Assembly (NCBI GenBank): GCA_902493385.1
Contig: CABUPO010000014.1
Location: 1 to 12,070, forward strand
Direction of reading: 5' to 3'
From: an uncultured Lachnospiraceae bacterium
GTDB lineage: Bacteria > Bacillota > Clostridia > Lachnospirales > Lachnospiraceae
Length of the DNA: 12,070 bases
Shown: piece by piece, positions 6,087 to 12,070 of the stretch
Layout of the letters: each line of letters starts with the position of its first letter
How positions within the stretch are numbered: position 1 is the stretch's first letter
Program-made: the position numbers and the translations under genes
The notes under the pieces: generated by a model
Told to the model about the DNA's origin: nothing
The model's database searches: none
Seen by the model: only the letters and a program-made list of their open reading frames with translations

Positions 6087-9000
6087 ATGAAGAGAAAGGC
6101 ATTAGCTGTGGTACTGATTCTTGCAATGTTGTTATCTATGGGAAGTTATAGTATGAGTGATTCGACAGCGATGGCGAAGGACGTGCCGGAAAGCAGCGGT
6201 TTTACAAAGATGGACATGAATAAGACTCTTGGTAATCCGGGGGGATTTCTGCTTTCCGACGGACAGACAGCGGCCAGGGTGTATGTAGATACTGCCAGAG
6301 AGGAGTTCAGTGAAAGCGGCGGTAAAGGATACTGCGGTCTTGAGATTATTGCAGAAACGTTTGCAAAGGACGTAGGGCTTGTTACCGGGAAAGATGCGGA
6401 CGTCATAACCAGCGCGAAGGATATGCAGGGCAGCGTAATTATTGCGGGTACGATTGGAGGAAACGAGGTTATCGATGCGCTTATTGCAAGGGGAGCGATA
6501 GACGTATCAGGTCTTTATAAGGACGGCGGGCTCAAATGGGACTGCTATCAGATGCAGTTTGTAGGCGAAGACGTGTTGTCTGCCTGCGGCTATAACGGTG
6601 TGGAAAACGCTCTTGTAATAACAGGCTCAAACAAACGTGGCGCAATGTATGGACTCTTTAACATTTCGGAGCACATAGGGGTATCTGCATGGGTATATAT
6701 GGCAGATGCGGTTCCTGTGCAGTATTCGTCTGTATGGCTTGATTCTTCACTGCTTGAGTTCAATCAGGCTGATAAATATCTTGCAAAAGAGCCGTCTGTA
6801 AAATACCGGGGATTTTTTATTAATGATGAATCCCCTTCATTTACAGGATGGGCAGGCGGAGCATTTGGAGGACTTAATGAAAACTGCTATGAGCATATAT
6901 TTGAGCTTATAATTCGTATGAAAGCAAATTATCTGTGGCCGGCGATGTGGGGCAACAGCTTTTCGGACGAGGGAAAGGAATTTACGCTTGCAAATGCAGT
7001 CCTTGCCGACGCATACGGCGTATGCATGGGAACCTCGCACCATGAGGCATGCCACCGCGCGGGAGTTGAGTGGCAGAGGAAATATAAGAGTTACGGCACA
7101 AGCAACGCGTGGGATTACGACAAGAACGGTGAGGCGATATATAAATTCTGGGAAGAGGGAATAGAGCGGAACGGCAATTTTGAGAATACCATTACTATGG
7201 GTATGCGCGGTGAAGGCGACAGCGCTCTTAAAGGAGGCGTACAGTATAACATTGACCTTCTTAAGAGGATTATTTCAGACCAGAATAATATTGTTGACAA
7301 TTACGTGGCAGACAATCCTGACGCAAAAACAAAGGACGCGCTTAAGATATATATTCCTTACAGTGAAAATGAAGAGTATTTCTACGGTCCTGACGACGGA
7401 AGCATTGAAGGGCTCAATGTGTGGGAAGGACTGGACGATGTGACAATAATGCTTACGGACGATAATTACGGCAATGTCCGTTCGCTGCCTGAGGAGAGCG
7501 TGCGTTACAGAGAAGCGGGATGGGGACTTTATTATCATCTTGACGGACATGTCGGAAGCGGCGCATATGAGTGGGTTAGCTCAACTCAGCTTGAGCATAT
7601 ATGGGACCAGCTTACGATGGCGTATGATTATAATGTCAGAAATATATGGGTTGTAAACGTCGGTGATGTAAAGCCGCTTGAGATGGAAATAAATTATGCT
7701 ATGGATATAGCTTATGACATGGAAAAGTGGGGACAGCCAAATACGGCAGAAGCCTACAGAAAAGAATGGCTGCAAAAGCAGCTTGGAGGAAAAGAGGGCT
7801 GTCCTGATAACGTAGCGGCTGAGGCGGCAGAATGTGTTGCAGATTTCCTGAAAATAAGTACATACCGTAAAGCAGAATATGTTAACCCTACGCTTTACAG
7901 TAATGTTAATTACAATGAGGCGCAGGAGGTACTTAATCTGTGCAATGAAACAATCAATAAAGTCGATTATCTGTACAATACTTATTTTAAAAATACAGCG
8001 TGGGATGATGCATTTTATCAGATTGTATATTATCAGGCGGCGGCGACTGCAAATGTCACGCGTATGATGATATTTAAATCAATGAATGATTTTTATGCGG
8101 CGCAGAATAGCTCTTTGGCAAATATTTATGCCGCATATGTAGACGAATGTGTCGAATGGGATAAGGAGCTGACAGATTATTATAATAATCAGATGTCTGG
8201 CGGCAAGTGGAAAAAAATGATGTCGTCCCCGCATGTGGGATTTGTTACATGGAACTCTGATGGATGGAGTTATCCAAAGGGCAGTGTAATAACGCTTCCG
8301 TCTGAGGCAAAGATGCTTGTGTCGTTTGACGGAGATGAAAAAGCATACGATTCGGGAACGGCTGGGCTTCCTTTATTTACCAACACGGTTAAGCAGAGAT
8401 ACTGTGTGACAATGAGCAACGGAGGAACGGATGAATATTCATTTACAGCAGGTACTCTTGCAGACTGGATTCAGATTACTGATAAAGAAGGAAAGCAGAT
8501 TGTAAATGGCGGAACAGTAAAGGACGCGGCATATTTTTATATATCGGTGGACTGGAGCAGGGTACGTTCTGAAAAAACCGGAACCGTTGTAATCAAGGGG
8601 AACGGGCAGACTGTCAAGCTTATAGTAAATACTTCTTACACTGAATATAAAAGTAAGGGTATAGGAACACATTTTGAGAGTAATGACGCCGTAGTTATCG
8701 ATGCAGATGAATATGTTGATAATAAAGCTTCCGCTGAGGGTGTTAAATGGGGCTTAATCGATGGATACGGAAGATATAACTGTGCAATGAAAATGTTTCC
8801 TACAACAGTTTCGTTTACAAAGCCAACCGGAGCAACACATGACGTAAAGGTTGGAAATAATATAAGAACAGTTACGGAATATGAGGATAATTTTGACGCG
8901 CCGTATATTGAATACAGGTTTTATGTGGATGAAGACGACGATTATACATTTACCGCATATACTACAACCACGAACAACATATTTAAGCCTTCAGGCTGGG

Positions 9001-9968
9001 GATATGTGCCTGTGGAGCTGTTTTACGGAGTATGCGTTGATGATCAGTGGATGACACAGGTGAATTCTCTGCCGGACGGCAAATATATTTCATACGCTGC
9101 AGACGGTGACAACAGGTGGAAGGACGGAATAATGAATAACATACACATTTCCGAATCCACCGAGTATATGACCGCAGGAATACATACTGTCAGGATATAC
9201 GGAATGCATGCAGGGCTGGGGCTTGAAAGGCTTGTCATAAGCAACAGGGATATAAAAGAAAGTTATCTTGGTCCTCAGAAGACTTTTATGTTAGACTATG
9301 ATATTATACCTGAGCAGAAGAACGGCGTTCACTATGAAGCGGCAGCAGGAACGCTAAGCTACGGAAAGCCGGCAGACCTGTCTGCAATCACTGACCCTTC
9401 TGACAGAAATGACGCAGCGGATTCCTACGAACTGGAAACGCCTATACCAAGACCAGCCCAGCCTGTTGTGGATACAGAATTGCAAGGGAACAAAACACAG
9501 CCTGACGGTAATGGTACCAATCAAAATATATTGCAGCCGACGCCGTCTGTTGATGCCATTATTAAAGGAAATGTATACAGGTATAAAGGATATAGGTATA
9601 AGGTTACAGCGCTTAAAGGCTCGCAAGGCACAGTATCTATTGTTTCGCCTGTAAAGAAGACAATTAAAAAGGCTGTCATACCGTCTAAAATTAAGCTCAG
9701 GGGCTATACGTTAAAGGTAACTGGAATTGAAAAAAATGCGTTTAAAAATTGTAAGAAGCTTAAAAGTATTACAATCGGCGGCAACGTTAAAAAAATTGGA
9801 CAGAGAGCATTTAAAGGCTGCGCTAATCTTAAAAAGATAAAAATAAAATCCGAAAAGCTTAGAGTAGTTGGAAAGAATGCATTTTCGGGAATATCGAAAA
9901 ATGCAGCTGTAACCGCACCAAAGAAGCTTGTTAAAAAATATAAGAAGCTCCTGAGTGTAAAAAAATAG
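6087..9968 (+). CDS. Secreted GH115 alpha-glucuronidase-type enzyme with C-terminal LRR_5 tail
   Basis: GH115 enzymes remove (4-O-methyl)glucuronic acid side chains from xylan. This 1293-residue protein starts with a Sec signal peptide (basic MKRK, hydrophobic core about 6-20, then a small-residue region near 30). The hallmark region spans about 238-330: KYRGFFINDESP, NYLWPAMWGNSF, then MGTSHHEACHRAGVEW. GMRGEGD (near 372) and the DDNYGNVR and WVVNVGDVKPLE motifs follow, as in the family. Residues about 858-1053 match the GH115 C-terminal domain. A Pro/Thr/Gln-rich linker (about 1119-1157) leads to a BspA-like LRR_5 tail (about 1158-1293) with units such as IEKNAFKNCKKLKSITIGG, ending very Lys-rich. 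There is no LPXTG motif, so the tail may hold the enzyme at the cell surface or on a polymer. GAAAGGA nine bases upstream fixes the start. Control by the divergent AraC-type regulator is likely. Confidence 0.93.
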   Translation: MKRKALAVVLILAMLLSMGSYSMSDSTAMAKDVPESSGFTKMDMNKTLGNPGGFLLSDGQTAARVYVDTAREEFSESGGKGYCGLEIIAETFAKDVGLVTGKDADVITSAKDMQGSVIIAGTIGGNEVIDALIARGAIDVSGLYKDGGLKWDCYQMQFVGEDVLSACGYNGVENALVITGSNKRGAMYGLFNISEHIGVSAWVYMADAVPVQYSSVWLDSSLLEFNQADKYLAKEPSVKYRGFFINDESPSFTGWAGGAFGGLNENCYEHIFELIIRMKANYLWPAMWGNSFSDEGKEFTLANAVLADAYGVCMGTSHHEACHRAGVEWQRKYKSYGTSNAWDYDKNGEAIYKFWEEGIERNGNFENTITMGMRGEGDSALKGGVQYNIDLLKRIISDQNNIVDNYVADNPDAKTKDALKIYIPYSENEEYFYGPDDGSIEGLNVWEGLDDVTIMLTDDNYGNVRSLPEESVRYREAGWGLYYHLDGHVGSGAYEWVSSTQLEHIWDQLTMAYDYNVRNIWVVNVGDVKPLEMEINYAMDIAYDMEKWGQPNTAEAYRKEWLQKQLGGKEGCPDNVAAEAAECVADFLKISTYRKAEYVNPTLYSNVNYNEAQEVLNLCNETINKVDYLYNTYFKNTAWDDAFYQIVYYQAAATANVTRMMIFKSMNDFYAAQNSSLANIYAAYVDECVEWDKELTDYYNNQMSGGKWKKMMSSPHVGFVTWNSDGWSYPKGSVITLPSEAKMLVSFDGDEKAYDSGTAGLPLFTNTVKQRYCVTMSNGGTDEYSFTAGTLADWIQITDKEGKQIVNGGTVKDAAYFYISVDWSRVRSEKTGTVVIKGNGQTVKLIVNTSYTEYKSKGIGTHFESNDAVVIDADEYVDNKASAEGVKWGLIDGYGRYNCAMKMFPTTVSFTKPTGATHDVKVGNNIRTVTEYEDNFDAPYIEYRFYVDEDDDYTFTAYTTTTNNIFKPSGWGYVPVELFYGVCVDDQWMTQVNSLPDGKYISYAADGDNRWKDGIMNNIHISESTEYMTAGIHTVRIYGMHAGLGLERLVISNRDIKESYLGPQKTFMLDYDIIPEQKNGVHYEAAAGTLSYGKPADLSAITDPSDRNDAADSYELETPIPRPAQPVVDTELQGNKTQPDGNGTNQNILQPTPSVDAIIKGNVYRYKGYRYKVTALKGSQGTVSIVSPVKKTIKKAVIPSKIKLRGYTLKVTGIEKNAFKNCKKLKSITIGGNVKKIGQRAFKGCANLKKIKIKSEKLRVVGKNAFSGISKNAAVTAPKKLVKKYKKLLSVKK

Positions 9969-9978
9969 GAAAATTTAA

Positions 9979-10012
9979 AGAATATCCGGTCAATGTTAAG
10001 GCCGGATATTCT
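9979..10012 (+). terminator. Perfect 11-bp hairpin after the GH115 gene, no T run
   Basis: AGAATATCCGG (9979-9989) pairs exactly with CCGGATATTCT (10002-10012) around a 12-base loop, starting 10 bases past the stop codon. The following bases, ATATGTGA, lack a T run. It may be a poor terminator, an mRNA 3'-end stabiliser, or a protein-binding palindrome. The next 120 bases lead to the tRNA promoter and show nothing else. Confidence 0.5.
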
Positions 10013-10081
10013 ATATGTGAATTGATAATAATAAGATGTTTCCGGGTTAATTCATATTAAAAAAATTTCATATAAAAACAC

Positions 10082-10110
10082 TTGAAATATAGATTGTCAT
10101 ATGATATTAT
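10082..10110 (+). promoter_or_regulatory. Promoter of the tRNA cluster
   Basis: TTGAAA (10082-10087), exactly 17 bases, then TATTAT (10105-10110) is a strong sigma-A-type promoter. Transcription would begin near 10117, shortly before tRNA-Thr at 10135. An overlapping TATACT at 10108-10113 has a poorer 20-base spacing. Confidence 0.7.
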
Positions 10111-10134
10111 ACTATTTGTTGTGAGTAAATAGAC

Positions 10135-10207
10135 GCCGACATGGCTCAATTGGCAGAGCAGCTGATTTGTAATCAGCAGGTTAACGGTTCAAGTCCGTTT
10201 GTCGGCT
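10135..10207 (+). tRNA. tRNA-Thr (TGT)
   Basis: Acceptor strands GCCGACA (10135-10141) and TGTCGGC (10200-10206) pair fully, with discriminator T10207. Anticodon stem GCTGA/TCAGC encloses TTTGTAA, anticodon TGT at 10168-10170, which reads ACA and by wobble other Thr codons. T arm AACGG/CCGTT encloses TTCAAGT. No CCA is encoded. First gene of a three-tRNA transcript. Confidence 0.96.
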
Positions 10208-10226
10208 TCGGAACATTATGTTTCAT

Positions 10227-10300
10227 GGACCATTAGCTCAGTTGGTTAGAGCAACCGGCTCATAACCGGTCGGTCCGGGGTTCAAGTCCCTGATGGTCCA
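10227..10300 (+). tRNA. tRNA-Met (CAT), probably elongator
   Basis: Acceptor GGACCAT pairs with ATGGTCC (10293-10299), discriminator A10300. Anticodon stem ACCGG/CCGGT encloses CTCATAA, anticodon CAT. The fully paired first acceptor position excludes a typical initiator tRNA. A tRNA-Ile in which the CAT anticodon is modified to lysidine cannot be fully excluded from sequence alone. No CCA is encoded. It is 19 bases downstream of tRNA-Thr. Confidence 0.93.
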
Positions 10301-10322
10301 TTTTCAATTGTAATAATGTATT

Positions 10323-10396
10323 GGCCCAGTGGCTCAGTTGGTTAGAGCGCCGCCCTGTCACGGCGGAGGTCAGGGGTTCGAGCCCCCTCTGGGTCG
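10323..10396 (+). tRNA. tRNA-Asp (GTC)
   Basis: Acceptor GGCCCAG pairs with CTGGGTC (10389-10395) with one G-U pair, discriminator G10396. Anticodon stem CCGCC/GGCGG encloses CTGTCAC, anticodon GTC, which reads Asp codons. T loop TTCGAGC. No CCA is encoded. Last of the three tRNAs, followed at once by a terminator. Confidence 0.96.
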
Positions 10397-10406
10397 TTAA
10401 GATGAC

Positions 10407-10437
10407 AAAGCTGTCGCATATATGCGGCAGCTTTTTT
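10407..10437 (+). terminator. Intrinsic terminator of the tRNA cluster
   Basis: AGCTGTCGCA (10409-10418) pairs with TGCGGCAGCT (10423-10432) over ten positions with one G-U pair and a TATA loop. The stem is extended by flanking A-T pairs and followed by a run of six T (10432-10437). It is G+C-rich and compact, a textbook rho-independent terminator, and separates the tRNAs from the regulator gene downstream. Confidence 0.88.
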
Positions 10438-10464
10438 GCGCGCATCAGGAGCCTGCTTTAAGAT
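10436..10464 (+). promoter_or_regulatory. Candidate promoter of the MocR-like gene
   Basis: TTGCGC (10436-10441), 17 bases, TAAGAT (10459-10464). Both boxes are imperfect (three and four of six matches), but the spacing is right and the preceding terminator means the gene needs its own promoter. It overlaps the end of the terminator T run. Confidence 0.3.
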
Positions 10465-10499
10465 GCTTCAGTATTTGGTAATACCCAGGAGGTGTCGGC

Positions 10500-11846
10500 A
10501 TGATAATAATTGACAGAAAAAGTAAAATTCCTTTATATGAGCAGATTTATAATCAGATACGCGCTGATATTGTGTCAGAAGCTGTGTCCAGAGGCAGCAG
10601 CCTCAGGCCTATCAGAGTTTTGGCTGCAGAGCTGTCCGTATCGAAAAATACTGTAGAGCTTGCATATAAGCAGCTTATATCAGAAGGATATATAAGCTCA
10701 AAAAAAGGTTCGGGATATTATGTTGAAAAGATAAATAAATTCGCATCAGATGGTGTTTCTGTTAAAAAACCGGAAGCAGGAAAGGATAGGAAAAACTGTC
10801 CTGTATATGATTTTTCGGCGGAAGGCGTAAGCAGTGAAGAATTTGAATGGAAAAAGTGGAAGAAGTGCATGGATGAGGCGTTATATGAGGAGGAGTATAA
10901 TTTTAACGGGTTTAAGGACTGCAGAGGAGATATAAATCTCAGGAATAGTATTCTGCGTTATATATCAGACGTAAGAGGAGTAAAATGCGATATCAGACAG
11001 ATAGTCATATGCAGCGGAACCTTATATGCGGCCAGAGACGCTGTAGAAACAGTTAAAAAATATACAAAAGGCGCAGGCGGAAATGTAAGCTGCGATAAAG
11101 AAAGTGAGAAACACGTATTTAAAATATTTGAAAATGAAGGATATATACCAATTGAATTTGACACAGGACGAGAGTATAATATATTATATATTTCACCATC
11201 TCACAGATATCCGCTGGGCGTTACTATGAGTCTTTCTGAACGAAAAATGTATATAGATTATGCAGATTCACATAATGCATTTATTATAGAAAATGACTGT
11301 GACAGTGAATTTGTAAGCTGTAATGAAAGACTTCCGGCGGTACAGGCGTTAAGCACAGGAGATAATGTTATATATATAAGCTCGGTGTCCAGAATACTAT
11401 CGCCTAATATAAGGCTTGCTTATATGGTGCTTCCCAGCAGGCTTGTTGATACATATATGGATATACATGAATGCTACAGGACGGCAGTTCCTGTTCTTCA
11501 TCAACGAACTCTTGCAAAATACATAGACATGGGTTATATGCATAAGCATATAAGGCGGTTAATCAGGTCTAATGACTATAAGCTGTCCATAATTACGAGG
11601 TGCCTTAAAAAGCTTGAAAACGAAGGGTATATACACATATGCGGTATGCCGCAGGGAGGTTATATTGCTATAAAATGTGACGACCTTTGTGATATGACAT
11701 TAAAGGAATATGCCGCTGAAAAAAACTTAAAGCTTCATTATGAAAACGGATATTATATGATTGGGTTCCTTGCTATCAACGAAGTTGACATAAATGAAGC
11801 GGCTGACAGGCTGTATAAGGTTGTAAAAGAGTATTACTGCAGGTGA
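10500..11846 (+). CDS. MocR/GabR-type GntR regulator with degenerate aminotransferase domain
   Basis: A 448-residue cytosolic regulator. AGGAGGTG at 10487-10494, five bases before ATG, is an excellent ribosome binding site. Residues about 10-75 form the GntR winged helix (PLYEQIYNQIRADI, LAAELSVSKNTVELAYKQLISEGYI, GSGYYV). A linker leads to a class-I aminotransferase-like fold (about 103-445), recognisable by RGVKCDIRQIVICSGT, YISPSHRYPLGVTMSLSERK, DSEF and SPNIRLAYMVLP. Normal members bind pyridoxal phosphate. Here the expected Schiff-base Lys is Arg298, the Asp that contacts the cofactor ring nitrogen is Asn265, and the Tyr that contacts its hydroxyl is Cys267. These are 33 residues apart, as in GabR (279, 281, 312). 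The usual SGxQxAL motif reads SGTLYAA, and the segment after it is shortened. The domain may bind another ligand or only dimerise. The target is unknown; no biosynthetic neighbour is in view. Confidence 0.88.
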   Translation: MIIIDRKSKIPLYEQIYNQIRADIVSEAVSRGSSLRPIRVLAAELSVSKNTVELAYKQLISEGYISSKKGSGYYVEKINKFASDGVSVKKPEAGKDRKNCPVYDFSAEGVSSEEFEWKKWKKCMDEALYEEEYNFNGFKDCRGDINLRNSILRYISDVRGVKCDIRQIVICSGTLYAARDAVETVKKYTKGAGGNVSCDKESEKHVFKIFENEGYIPIEFDTGREYNILYISPSHRYPLGVTMSLSERKMYIDYADSHNAFIIENDCDSEFVSCNERLPAVQALSTGDNVIYISSVSRILSPNIRLAYMVLPSRLVDTYMDIHECYRTAVPVLHQRTLAKYIDMGYMHKHIRRLIRSNDYKLSIITRCLKKLENEGYIHICGMPQGGYIAIKCDDLCDMTLKEYAAEKNLKLHYENGYYMIGFLAINEVDINEAADRLYKVVKEYYCR

Positions 11847-11861
11847 TGGCGCCCGTTATTG

Positions 11862-12070
11862 TTATACTATACCGTATTGTATATACAGCCTGTCTCTTAT
11901 ATCAGAATTTTCTGCCGCCTGCCTTGCTTCTTCGTAATTATTCTGTGACAGCAGCAACGAAATCAGTTTGGACATACGGGCTTCACCTTCTGTACGGCCT
12001 ATGCGTTCGCCTTCCGTACGTCCTTTCTCCCTTGCGTCTGCACACATATCGTCTAATGCCTTGCACATAA
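11862..12070 (-). CDS. C-terminal part of an Rpn-type PD-(D/E)XK nuclease/transposase family protein
   Basis: The minus-strand frame is open to the window edge and ends at the TAA 15 bases past the MocR-like gene, which is convergent. The visible C-terminus (about 69 residues) is a charged helix with GRTEGERIGRTEGE repeats followed by MSKLISLLLSQNNYEEARQAAENSDIRDRLY. In Clostridia this tail belongs to Rpn family (recombination-promoting nuclease/putative transposase) proteins, whose catalytic PD-(D/E)XK domain would lie upstream, outside the window. An in-frame Met at 12066-12068 is probably internal. The assignment rests on the C-terminal style only. No terminator is seen in the short gap between the two stop codons. 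Confidence 0.65.
   Translation of the reverse strand, partial: MCKALDDMCADAREKGRTEGERIGRTEGEARMSKLISLLLSQNNYEEARQAAENSDIRDRLYIQYGIV

Noticed and set aside
7180..7550. Open frames on both strands inside the GH115 gene
   Set aside because: The GH115 frame carries continuous family motifs here; the others are shadows without start signals.
10260..10445. Minus-strand 61-residue frame reading RGLEPLTSAVTGRRSNQLSH
   Set aside because: It is antisense to tRNA-Met, tRNA-Asp and the terminator; such translations of the tRNA complement are a familiar spurious protein.
11843..12070. Plus-strand frame starting at GTG overlapping the MocR-like stop
   Set aside because: It is antisense to the Rpn-like gene, whose protein has a recognisable composition; the plus-strand translation is hydrophobic noise.
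1..12070. CRISPR array, insertion-sequence ends, rRNA or riboswitch
   Set aside because: No regularly spaced repeats, no paired terminal inverted repeats around a transposase, and no conserved riboswitch or rRNA segment could be seen by reading.

Overview
The window looks like a chromosomal segment of a gut- or rumen-type Clostridia, most likely Lachnospiraceae. The signs are an A+T-rich Firmicutes-style sequence, strong AGGAGG-like ribosome binding sites, a very large secreted glycoside hydrolase ending in a BspA-like leucine-rich-repeat (LRR_5) tail, and a compact tRNA cluster. The family is inferred from gene style, not from a marker gene.

Left part (1-4207, + strand): the 3' part of a tRNA-Asn gene, then three genes I cannot name. 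They are a 67-residue acidic small protein, a protein of about 433 residues with four N-terminal membrane helices and a long soluble tail, and an 831-residue protein with an HExxH zinc-metallopeptidase-like motif. The last two are 13 bases apart and probably cotranscribed. This block looks more A+T-rich than the genes to its right and lies against a tRNA gene, as accessory islands often do. It is the best candidate here for an undescribed system.

Middle (4204-9968): nagB (glucosamine-6-phosphate deaminase) and an AraC-family regulator lie on the minus strand. The AraC gene is divergent from a 1293-residue secreted GH115 alpha-glucuronidase-type enzyme. The shared 194-base intergenic region holds a good promoter for the AraC gene, a weak one for the GH115 gene, and a 9-base direct repeat. 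A simple reading is that the AraC protein senses a plant glucuronoxylan breakdown product and activates the GH115 gene. nagB may be cotranscribed with the regulator or have its own promoter.

Right part (9979-12070): a perfect 11-bp hairpin after the GH115 gene, then a sigma-A-type promoter driving tRNA-Thr(TGT), tRNA-Met(CAT) and tRNA-Asp(GTC), closed by a strong intrinsic terminator. Next is a MocR/GabR-type regulator (GntR helix-turn-helix fused to an aminotransferase fold) in which the residues expected to hold pyridoxal phosphate are all replaced. The window ends in the C-terminal part of a minus-strand gene resembling the Rpn-type PD-(D/E)XK nuclease/transposase family.
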